Origin: Tetradesmus obliquus
Lineage: Eukaryota; Chlorophyta; Chlorophyceae; Sphaeropleales; Scenedesmaceae
Reading direction: 5' to 3'
Length of the DNA: 64,000 bases
Assembly: GCA_030272155.1 (NCBI GenBank)
Contig: CP126192.1
Location: forward strand, 1,212,501 to 1,276,500
Of this stretch, positions 11,301 through 21,179 are shown one piece after another. The notes beneath the pieces were generated by a model, which did no database searches, had not been told where the DNA came from, and worked only from the letters and a program-made list of their open reading frames with translations. Position 1 is the first letter of the stretch. Each line of letters begins with the position of its first letter. Position numbers and translations under genes: made by a program.

Positions 11301-13300
11301 TCACGCCCTGCGCCTGGTGGCGCGTGCTGCTGGCTTGACCACCTCCGCCTCGTCAGCGCCATCATCATCACCGCCACCAGCAGCATCAGCCGCTGCGCCT
11401 GCGCCCGCACCAGCAGCAGCCGTCTCTGCTGGTGTGTCTGTCTTCTTAGCAGCAGCGGACGCGTCTGTTGCTGCTGCTGATCCTGGCAGCGGCTTGGGCG
11501 GCAAGGTGTACCAGATGCCCACACCCATGAAGGCCTGCAGGGCGGCACACCAAGCAGCAGCACAGCAGGGGGTAAGGGTATGGCAGGAACTGTACAGGTT
11601 GGTTTGCAGCAGGCTGGGATGCAGCAGTGGTGCATGGGCGTTGCTGAGGGGTGAGAAAGAGCAGCCTGAGGTGTTGGCAGCTGGCGAGGCCCGGACTCTC
11701 GGGTGTCGGGGACGGCACTTTGTCAGTCAGCAGACCACTGCTGTGCGCCGTGCCTACACCTGCCAAGGGCGCTGACAGGTCAACTGGCCATGTGCACTGC
11801 CTGCTGCGTGTGCTGCTGCAGCCCCCAGCAAGCGCTGCCACTGCAGCGCGCCACTCACGATGAAGAGCACGCCGCCGAAGCTGAGGCAGATCACGCCACA
11901 GATGAACATGATGTTGGGCGACACCTTGACCACCTTGGCCGCCTCCTTGGCCACGTCCAGCAGACCAGGCTCAGCAGGCACGGCAGCAGCAGCCTGGAGC
12001 AGCAGCGGCAGCAGCAGCGGCGCAGATGATGATGTTGCTGAAACTGCTGATGCTCGTATAACACCGTTGATCTGCTGAATTGGCCGTAATTGCATACATG
12101 ATTCCACGTGTTCCTGCAGGTCTGTGGCTGCTGCTGCCGCAGCATTTGCTCGTCCGCGCACCTGCTGCTCGTAGCCGCCCTCCACGAAGGCCGTGACTGC
12201 CGCCGCCAGCTTGTCCGCATCGGGGCTGGTCACGCCAGCCAGGCTCACGCTGTACATGCCGCGGTCGCGGAACAGCAGCACAGCCGGCGTGCTGCTGATG
12301 CCGAAGCGCTTGGCCACGGCGCGGCTGCTGGCAACGTCAACCTGCACGAGAAGAATTGGCGGTGCAGACACATGCCAGGCTCAGCTGCAGCGGCCTCTTT
12401 TCCACACAGCCTATTGCAGAATGTAATGTCTTTCCTGCGACTCCTCATACAGCCAGCCACACACCACGGGCAGCACATGCCTGGGTCTGTTGTGTGTGGA
12501 GTGCGCTGTGTGTGGAGTGCGCAGTAGAGGCAGCTCAGGCGTCACCAACTGCAATTCCTTGCCTTCACTTTTGCAGCTGCACCCCCTGTTGCTGCTTGCA
12601 CCATATGCGCACTGCTGCTGCTGCTGCTGCTGCTGCTGCGCCACACCTTGGCCATGATGACGCTCTTGTCTGCGTCTTCCGCCAGCGTGTGCCATGCGTC
12701 CTCTGCTGCCACCTGCCAGGGGTCCTCAGCCAGGCTGGAGTTGGTGAACAGCACACACCTGCAGCACAGCACAGCAGCAGGGGTGAGGGAGCCACTGGTT
12801 GCAGTAGTAGGTTTCTGCGCAGCAGCATATATCCTTGCGCTGCCATGCAAAGAAGTGCTAGCAGCCCAATGAGCCCCTCAGAAGAGCTGCAACATGCTTA
12901 GTAGCATGTTACGTGCTTGTGGTGCGTCACTGGGCTGCCGTATTCGCATCCAGTACAAGCCAGCAAAACACCAACACATCCAGCATCTGCAATGCACCGC
13001 TGACAATGGTGATCCTCACCAGTGCCCGGTGGTCTGCCCTGCTGCTGCCTGAGTTTGATGTTCAAACGTGCTATCTGACAGGCTCACAACCTCCACTGGC
13101 TGACATGATGCAGATGGGAGCAGCACCAATGCAGAACACAGGAGGCCCAGCAGCAACAGCTGATGGTGTCTCTGCGAGGCCATTTTGGCGGTTTTGGTCA
13201 GAATCAGAAAGCACTTGCGATTACTGGCTCACGTGCAGGCCTCTTCTGCTGGTATTGAGTAGGTGAAGCTCGCATCCATACCTAACACCTCGAGTGACAT
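11301..13300 (-). CDS. Thioredoxin-fold membrane protein lacking the CxxC active site
   Basis: Exons on the minus strand: 13300-13233, 12758-12647, 12341-12162, 11993-11859, 11534-11301. All phases close, giving about 242 aa from the Met at 13300. The core reads VDVASSRAVAKRF then GISSTPAVLLFRDRG, the second half of a thioredoxin fold with its cis-Pro (TPA). Where active thioredoxins and PDIs have WCxxC after the beta strand, this protein has VLFTNSSLAEDPW, so no redox cysteines are present. Two hydrophobic segments follow (IMFICGVICLSFGGVLFI, then AFMGVGIWY) and a charged Ala/Asp/Lys-rich tail, as in TMX-like proteins. It is probably a membrane chaperone-like or scaffold protein. Start choice: the frame is open to an ATG at 13475-13477, giving 301 aa with a basic N-terminus, but that ATG overlaps the NOP10 start, so an internal Met (13300) is preferred. 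Confidence 0.7.
12613..12640 (+). repeat. (CTG)n trinucleotide repeat
   Basis: A perfect CTG run of nine units (CAG on the gene strand) lies in the intron of the thioredoxin-like gene, just downstream of the donor of exon 12758-12647. Confidence 0.85.
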
Positions 13301-13475
13301 GTTGTACAGCGGGGGAGCCGCTGCACATCGCTTTTCAGCACCTAACGCATACTGGAGTTTATTCATTAGCTGTTTGTTAGCTCTTCTGAAGCCGCAGACG
13401 ACACTCAAGTAAATTCGCTTCGTGACTGCGGCAGCTCGCCAAGCAAAGCCAGCAGCAGCAAACAAGCCGTTCAAC

Positions 13476-13681
13476 ATGTATCTGATGTACTACGAGGTTA
13501 GTGCTACTGTTCGATTAATGCAACTCCAGGATCACCGACCAGAAGACACCTGCAGTCCCGCTAGCTGCTGACACTGGTGCTCTGTTGCGTCGTGGATTGC
13601 AGGCTGATGATGGCAGTCGGGTCTACACCCTACAGGTGCGCTCAAAGCCAGTTGTTCATGGCAACAGCACTAGCAGCACAG

Positions 13682-13715
<34 letters not shown>

Positions 13716-13997
13716 GCTGTGCTAGCACCACCATGGTGCCAGCTGCTGGTATGGGTTGAGCAGCAGCACCGCAAGCAGTGCCATGCCTGAGTGTGCCTGC
13801 CACCATCCACATGTGATCAGCAGCTGAGCAGCATCTGCCTGCTTCCCTGCTCGCAGAAAGTGGCACCTGACGGCAGCCCCACCAAGTCGGCCCACCCAGC
13901 GCGCTTCTCGCCAGACGACAAGTTCTCGCGGGAGCGCATCACCTGCAAGAAGCGCTTCGGCATCCTGCCCACGCAGCAGCCAGCGCCAGAGCTATGA
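13476..13997 (+). CDS. NOP10: H/ACA ribonucleoprotein subunit Nop10
   Basis: Nop10 is a core subunit of H/ACA snoRNPs, which make pseudouridine in rRNA and process rRNA in the nucleolus. It bridges Cbf5/dyskerin and Nhp2. Three exons, 13476-13496 (MYLMYYE), 13603-13635 ([11 protein letters not shown]) and 13857-13997, join in phase to give 64 aa, the usual eukaryotic length. The diagnostic sequence is present: the MYLMYY start, [19 protein letters not shown], and [12 protein letters not shown] at the C-terminus. Nothing is missing. Exon 1 is only 21 bases. The promoter must lie in or next to the 5' part of the opposite-strand thioredoxin-like gene. Confidence 0.97.
13684..13714 (+). repeat. 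(AGC)n trinucleotide repeat in NOP10 intron 2
   Basis: A perfect AGC run of about ten units lies within the second intron of NOP10 (13636-13856). Confidence 0.9.
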
Positions 13998-14224
13998 GCG
14001 GGCAGCACTTCGGTCCAGTTCGCGCAGCAGTGTGCGTGTGTGCTGGGCTGCTGCTGGCAGCGTGCCTGGCTGCGAGCTGCGCAGCTGGCGCAGTCGGCAG
14101 TAGCAATGGCGCACAGCGCTGCTGCACTGGCAGCAACAGCCTTGCAGCTGAGCTGCTGAAGCAGGTTGGTGGTTACACAGTATGCTGCTGCAGCTGCTTG
14201 TATACTAGTGCTATTGTACATTGA
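13994..14224 (+). CDS. Candidate downstream ORF overlapping the NOP10 stop
   Basis: An ATG at 13994 overlaps the NOP10 TGA (13995-13997) as ATGA and opens a 76-codon frame. The N-terminus has a hydrophobic Ala/Cys/Leu segment ([19 protein letters not shown]) like a signal peptide; the rest is low complexity. There is no homolog I recognise. It could be chance in 3' UTR sequence, or a second cistron of the kind reported for green-algal nuclear transcripts. Confidence 0.15.
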   Translation: MSGQHFGPVRAAVCVCAGLLLAACLAASCAAGAVGSSNGAQRCCTGSNSLAAELLKQVGGYTVCCCSCLYTSAIVH

Positions 14225-15557
14225 TTCGCCTGCAGCCTCGCCTATGGCAGCCAGGGTGTTGTGCTCCTGCCAAGGCCAACATGCCTGCCAGCCGCCCAGG
14301 GTCACCTTCAGCGTGGAATGCCTGCATCTGCCCTGTACTGGCAGCTGGCTGCGGTTGGTTCTGCCATCGTGATGTGAAGGCAGCTGCAGAGCGCCACCGG
14401 GATGCAGCTGCATGGCCGAGATGCAGTAGAAAGCTTTGTTGGCTTCAATGATGCTCCATCCATGGCTGTTTCAACGCGGTGATCTTACAGCTCTGCATGC
14501 ACTTCCGGGGGCTCAGTGGCGTGGTTGCATAGGCAAGCGCAGTGCTGCCATGGAGCCACAGGCTGCCACGAGATGCAGTGCAGCCATGTCTGGGGCGCGG
14601 CAGCTGCCTCGGCACCGCACCACAACACACCCTGCTGAGTGTTGTGTCGATGCACCGATAAGAAACATTTTAAATTGTATTTGCCTTGCATGGTATGCTG
14701 CGGCTGGCACCGCTGCGGCTGTTGGCTGTCGTTGCCACGGTGATGGCCACCTTCATGGTGACATTGATATAGCAGCATTTGCATTGCAGTGCAGGCCAAT
14801 GTTAGGCGCTGTCTTTGCCACGTGATGGCCATCATCATGACTGCAGCATCTGCATTGTAGTGCGGGCCAGTGTTAGGCGGTGCTCTGGGTGTTATTCTGT
14901 TGTTTCACACACAGCAGTCCCACCACGGCTTGGCGCTCTGTGTCTGCAGATGACTGTGTAACATTGATGATGTTTCTTCTGGTCTCTCAACTACTGGTTT
15001 TTAAACAGTGGTGGAGCGTTTTGCCGTGTATGCAGGGCTGCGAAACTGTGTTGGCACCCATGTACTCGTCTGAGTTCGTTTTACATGCAACAGCACATAC
15101 CACGGTGTTCAGCTAGCAGTGTGCTGCATTGAGGGTGGATGCTGGTGCTAGTGCACCTTCTACAAGCCTTCCATTAGTGCAGCTTTTCCGGGTGAGCCTA
15201 CACGAGTGCTGACGACGAAAGTCTCTGGAGACATACAGTGCGTCATTGTGTCTTTACAACCCTGCTGTCATTGATGGCGCCAGTGACATGACCCGCGGAG
15301 CACGCTTTGAAAGCAAGGCAGCTTGTTTGAGAGATGAGCTCGCAACGTGCAACGTTCTTCGCAATATGACCATCTGTTTGCCAAGGTTGGCGTGCCGGTG
15401 ACTACGGCTGCGTCGCACACCAGCAACCATCGGACAAGGTTTAAACGTCTTACCGTTGTGACTTGTATCAATGTTCTAGACATAGTGCCTGGGTCGGAGT
15501 GCTACTGCTTCACTTCTCAGGGATTCCTTACCCAGCTCGCTTGCTGAAATTCGGCCC
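13998..15557. other. Spacer between NOP10 and the signal-peptide gene
   Basis: No supported gene apart from the weak overlapping frame at 13994-14224. The stretch includes an imperfect tandem duplication at 14734-14888. The last few hundred bases should hold the promoter of the gene starting at 15558. Confidence 0.4.
14734..14888 (+). repeat. Imperfect direct duplication of about 75-80 bp
   Basis: Two adjacent copies begin at 14734 and 14817. Each runs from GCCACGGTGATGGCCA (GCCACGTGATGGCCA in copy 2), through GCAGCAT, GCATTG and GTGC-GGCCA, to GTTAGGCG. The second copy is about ten bases shorter. No coding role was seen. Confidence 0.75.
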
Positions 15558-17949
15558 ATGCCGGGAGCCATGGCGCGTAGATCGACTCAAGTAATACTAC
15601 TTGTGTGTCTGGCAGGTTAGTGCGCTCATTCGTGTGTTGTCACTGCAGCACTCACACTCGCGGTGAGCAGCAGCACGGCAGAGAACCACGCTCACACTGC
15701 CCCGCTGCTGCAGGCCTTGCATTGGCCGAGGACAAGCCCAAAGGCCAGCAAACAGCTTCCGATGCATCTCTGTCCTCTGACCTATCGTCAGCGGCTGGGA
15801 AGTCCAGCACAAGCGCATGTGCGCAGCAGTGTTTTCAGCAAGCGAAGACGTTGGGCTTTGAGCGCGTCGCGGGAGACTCGTTGGCATGCTTCATGCCCTA
15901 CAAAGGCAAGAGGCTGAGCACATACGACTGCTGCGACAAGGTGGGTTGACTTGAGGGATGCCCAGCAACACGATTTGATCAGACGGTCTCTTACATTGCT
16001 ACAGGGACTCACTACTGTCTCCTTTAGCTTTGTATGATCCCCAAATGGTACTGCAACAGAACCTAGGCCGTGTCAAGCTCGGCATTGCACCACAGCTGTG
16101 CTGCTGCTGCTGCTGCTGCTGGCGTGACTGTGCCTGGCATGCTGCCATCTTGTAAGCAGTGCAGACGGCCAACAAGCTCGAGCTCAGCAATGTTTTGTAC
16201 TGCTTTCTGCAGGCAGAGCTGCTGCTGGGAGTGATGGGACCCATGGCCAACTGTGAGTAGCAATGCCAGGCTGGCACTGGTTTTGTCAGGCCTGGCAAGC
16301 AGTGATGTGGCACACCTGAGTACTTGCCTGCATGAGCACAGCAGCGAGCACCTGCTGAGGAAGGACGCTTTTTATTCATCCTAGTGAACAACATCAAACC
16401 TGGCACGCTGGCTGCCAACACATTGTATCACAGTTGCTGCAAGGCTGAGGTCAGCAGGGTGATGCATGCACATGTCGAGCGTTGGTGGTGCGCCTGCACT
16501 CGCGCCAGCTGTTGCTGGCATGCTGTTGCTGCCCCTGGCTGCTGCCTGCTGCAGGCATGTGCTGTCCTGAGTTTGCCAAGGCCATGCTGGACGCAGTGCC
16601 CTACGACAAGCTGGGCACCACCGCGCAGGGCTACCTGGAGAAGTGAGTGATCAGCACAGCACGCCTGCATGCCCTGACAACGCTTGCACTGCACACTGCT
16701 CAGCCACTTACCAGCCACACCAGTACCAGCAGCAAGCAACTATACCATCATTGCTTGACATGCTGGAAACTTTGTGCACGGATCTTAGAGTGCTGCTACG
16801 GCCTGTTCCATGTCGCCATCACACTCACCCGCGTCCACTGCGCTGTGCCGTGCCCTGCCCACCCCTGCAGGCTCAACCTGTGCCGTGTGCCCATCCTGGG
16901 TCAGGCCAGCTGCGCGGCAGCAGCCAGCACACCTGTCACACCGCCCAAGGAGCGCGCGGCAGTGGCGACCGCATCCGCGCCAGCCCCGGCTGTGGGCACC
17001 AAGCAGACGGAGCAGCTGCAGCCGCGCCCGCTGATCGCGGCGTTCAACCTGACAGGGCTGTACCCCTTTGTGGGCTTCGACTCGCGCTTCGACCCGGGCG
17101 TGATGGGCGCCCAGGGCCGCGCGGCTGTCGACGCGGGCCAGATCTCCCAGATCACCGTGGTGGGCGCGTCCCCTTTGTACAACGACTACATCACCGGCTT
17201 TGTGATGTGGATCGAGCGCGAGACGCCGCGCTACAACACGCCCAAGCTGCCCCAGCTGCCTCCGCTGCCTGACAAGTACAAGGAGGACGTGGCCTGGGTG
17301 GCCAGCCTGCGCAGGGGGTGAGCAGCAGGGGCCAGGCCCTGCTATGAAGCGCATGCTGCATGTGCACAGCACGTGCTTCCTATTCCTGTGTAGTTGCCGT
17401 TCATTGCAGCGTTGCGCCGCCAGCCGCACCTGCACTGCAGCTTCTGCCACCTGTGACTTATGGACAGAGAGGTTGCAGTTGGATGTATGCAAGCAGGATA
17501 GTTGCTTACACTCAACTCGTACGCAGCAGGCCTCATGCAAGGCACGCCCCAAGCGAGGCTGATCCCTGCCTGCCACCTGCCCTGCTGCTGCCTGCAGGCC
17601 CTACCCCGACCTCATCAAGCACCGCCCGGAGGAGTACTCGCCGCAGCGCACCGACCCGCTGCAGAACGGCCAGATCTCCAGCCTGCCACCAGGTGAGCAG
17701 GAGTGCCTGCCGGCGCAGCTGCGAAAGCACGCCTGCACCACTGCTGGCCTGCTCTGCAATGATCAGTGTGCTGATCATCCTGTCAGCATGCATTTGCAAC
17801 TGCAGCTGTTTCGCTACCAGGCGTTCATGCAGCCAAACAACTTGATATTCAACTGCTGCTGCTGCTGCCGCGCAGGCCCTGCATTCTCGGGCCGCTTGTC
17901 TCAACTGTCCAAGCCACCGGCTGCGCCCGCCCCACCCGGCGGCAAGTAA
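15558..17949 (+). CDS. Unrecognised protein with a signal peptide
   Basis: I do not recognise the family. Exons: 15558-15615, 15714-15940, 16213-16252, 16555-16642, 16871-17317, 17598-17692, 17876-17949. Every junction is in phase, giving 342 aa. The start is a classical signal peptide (RRSTQVILLVCLAGLALAED), so the protein should enter the ER and be secreted, luminal or membrane-bound. The N-terminal half has paired cysteines (SACAQQC, TYDCCDK, MANCMCCPEF). The middle has an Ala/Pro/Lys linker and then a well-composed block, LTGLYPFVGFDSRFDPGVMG, followed by ISQITVVGASPLYNDYITGF and MWIERETPRYNTPK. The C-terminus is Pro-rich and ends PPGGK. A second in-frame Met lies four codons downstream (15570). 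The seamless splicing and clean signal peptide make this a real gene. Confidence 0.8.
16100..16121 (+). repeat. (CTG)n trinucleotide repeat
   Basis: A short perfect CTG run lies in the intron 15941-16212 of the signal-peptide gene. Confidence 0.8.
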
Positions 17950-20900
17950 GGCCTGGAGGCTGGGCGATGCTGTCGGCGCCGCATTCAGTGCAGCTGGAAC
18001 AGCAGCGAACCTGCAGAGCTGACATCAGGCCCCATGCCGCATGATGTGCTGCATGGTGGCTAAACGTTTTGTATGCCCTGCAAACAATAAGTGACCTTCC
18101 GATTTTATGTGCTTTCTATAACAGTTGCAGGGGCAGCTGGCGGTGGACAGCAGACAGCGACAGATGGGGTCGTTGTACTCTGAGGAGGCTTGCTGGCTGC
18201 CTGTGCTGCAGAAATGCAGTTTCTGCTTGTTACTGTATACCATGACCTATGCATCTGCTGTTGTCCAGATGCCTACACTGTGAGCTCTGGATAAGCTTCA
18301 TTGCTTCATGAGAAATTGACTGCTGACGTCACTGCTACTTTGGCTGTGCATCGACGTGTATATGGGCGTTCTTGTTTGGTGCATGCCGGCGTGAGCCGCC
18401 CGGGCGTGTTGTGTTGCGGCCACACCAGGGTGGGTGCTGCCCCTATCTTTCACTTGCGCCAGACATGTAATTTGTGTTTGGCTGCTGCCAACGTGTTGCT
18501 GTGCTGCCGCACCTTGCTGTTGGGTTCTCAGCCTGGCACGCAGTCATGCAATGAGAGTGCCGGCCGCCTACAGCCGTGCTGCATATGCTTCTATTGTGAC
18601 GTGGAGGGAGAAGCACTGCATGCATGCAGTCTGCCTGAAGGCAGAGCACTGCATGTATGCACACTCTGCAAAGTTTGTATTGCATACCTGGGGCAGGGCC
18701 CTGTATGTACCCAGGCACCACGATACCATCCTTGTGGGAGCTCTGCATGTTCTCATGTTGTTGACTTAGTGTTGCGTTCCTTTGTCAGCCTGCCTCTGCA
18801 GCATGATTGCTGACGGTGTAGCACTGTTGGGTAACAATGTACTGCACAACTCAAGAGCTTGCGACAAGCTACTGCCAGCAGCCGTGTTCAGTCGCTTCTG
18901 AAGCAGGGCGGCATTGTTTCTGTAACAAATGTGCCGATGCATGCAAGCGGCTTTGGTTACTGTGATTGCTGGGCCCTGTGCTGTAGTGCTGCCGGCTGTC
19001 GCCGCTGGCGTGCCACGCCAGCCGGGTAGCTGGCGTGCTACGCCAGCCGGGTAGCTGGCGGTACTACTGAATCCAGCACTACACGCAGCGATAGCACGCA
19101 CAGTCCGACCGAGTCCCAACTGTTACCCAACAGACTCCGAGTCTCCGAGTTTCAGAGTCTGAAAAGTGAAGGTGGCAAAAACGGTGAGATGCAAACGCTG
19201 CAGAACACAGCAAACTCTTTGCCAACTGTCTCTCTCAACAGCCACAAGCACACTCAGCTGCAGCTCTGCAGCTACCGCCAGGGGCATGGATGCTGACTAC
19301 CCCCACCAGTGCGCAATGCTGCGCAGGACCTGCCACGTGGCAGTAGGTGCCATTGAACTGCGCGCCAGGGTCCGCCATGCATGCACGAAGGGACCAAGCC
19401 TTGAACCAATGCGCTGCATGGCAGCTGTAACTGTACAGCAGATCCTGATGCATGGCCACTGCAGTAGGAAACGCTGGCATCATGGCAATGACACACCCAT
19501 GACCAAGTGCCGTGCCGCAGAGCCTGGTCTGCCGACACAACCACTTTTGCTCATCATACTGTGATAGGCTGTCCGCAGAGCCACATGTGTGCAGACGGTG
19601 TACGCCAATGTGCACAGCACGAGTGCCACTGGCAGGAACAAACGCCCAGTGGTCAGCCTGACCACCAGTAGCAAACACGGCATGGGGGCACCATGCCTGT
19701 GAAAACATCAAGTGAGCATGTTAAAGCCTGCGAAGGGCTTCTATCACGCACCTAAGACTGCTGCCGCTGCCGCTGCTGCACTGTGGGCAGCCCCAGCAGC
19801 ACATCCAAGGTGCTGGTGGGCAATGCGCAGCACATCCAGTAGCAGCACAGCAGCTGGCGTGCATGCGACAGATATATGGCGGCAGCAGAGCTGCCTGCAG
19901 CACATGATGCCCATGCCAGCAGCCACAGGCCCGCTGATTACGTATGCCCTATTCATACTAGCAGGCTTGACCAATGTAGCCGAGAATGCGGCATGGGCAC
20001 CTGTGTGCCTGACAGCTCTGCTGCACCCCATCAAGCCCCAACCCCGATCCGATCAACTGGTCTGCTGGCTGCAGCAGCAGGAGCAACAACTGCATGCAGC
20101 AGTGACCCATGCGCGTCAACATCATGCGTCAACTGCTTGGCTCGCAGCGGCCAACGTGCTGTGTGCAGCAGGTAGAGCATCTCCTGCGCCCAGATGTCTT
20201 TACCTTGAAGCATACCGCAGCTGACACCCATGCAGCGTTGCAGCTGCGGCGCGCCTGCATACATCATGGCTGGTGCCACAATTCTCCGCCGCCAATCTCA
20301 CAGCAGCTGCTTCAGCCTTTCTGCGGTCCTGTGGCAACAACAAGCTAGACGGCGCCTAGCCATGAGGTGCAGGAGTAGCTCAGCAAAGAAGGCGCCCACA
20401 GACGCCACCTGCATGCTTATCGCAGCAAAGGCGTGCTATAAGGGAGCCTGCACTGTCATGATCGACCCAGCAGTTGCGTTGGACCTTCAACAAAAAAACA
20501 ACCAGATCCGGAACCACAAGCCCTGCCATTGTACACAGCTTGTGCTTGACCTCCCCAGTGCACGGTTGGCGCACATGACAAGTGTGGCAGGCATGAGCCC
20601 CACTGCTGCCGCGCGCGCAGGTGCTGCGGGCCCCAGCAGAGTGGACAAAAGAGATTGTGCAATACACATACAAACCTTAGGGACAGGCGGTGCTAATGTA
20701 ACAGGTGCTGATGCATGGGCATGACGCTCGACCATCACACGACGCACACAAAGGTACAACTCAACAACACACAGCACTACTTATTGCAGCCGTGCTTGTG
20801 TGCAGTCAAGCCTCTCAAAATTGCCCATCAACAGCTGAAAAAAGACACTCTGCCCCAAGAGCAGTGCGGGTAGCAGCACTGCTTGCTGCTTTAGGCAAGT

Positions 20901-21179
20901 GACACCATGACCACCATACGCGTTATCCGGGTCTACTGCAACATGCGGCTGTAGCGCAGAATGCTGTGCAGCACCAGCCATCAGCAGCATCCCCGCGCAG
21001 ACCAGGCAGCAGCACGTGTCACACACTGCACTGCGCCTGCCGCCACAAGGCTGCCCCATCCTGCTCCCTCAGCCCACGCGTTTGGTTGCTCTGAGGCAAG
21101 CCACGGCCGCTTGCATCCCTACCAGCCCAATCCCAAAACCGCAGCTAAACAAGACACCCCTCACGCTGTATCACATCTG
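17950..21179. other. 3.2 kb spacer without a supported gene
   Basis: Nothing could be modelled with confidence. Several minus-strand frames between 19235 and 20777 carry short hydrophobic stretches, for example LFLPVALVLCTLAYTVC near 19600 and AAVLLLDVLRIAH near 19830, that could be exons of a multi-exon membrane protein or chance. A short palindromic tandem repeat lies at 19004-19060, and a GACTC/GAGTC inverted repeat around 19131-19160. Confidence 0.35.
19004..19060 (+). repeat. Tandem palindromic repeat
   Basis: The unit GCTGGCGTGCTACGCCAGC, itself an inverted repeat, joined by CGGGTA, occurs twice with one mismatch and is followed by a third half copy (GCTGGCG). The region could form nested hairpins. 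No gene is attached to it. Confidence 0.8.
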
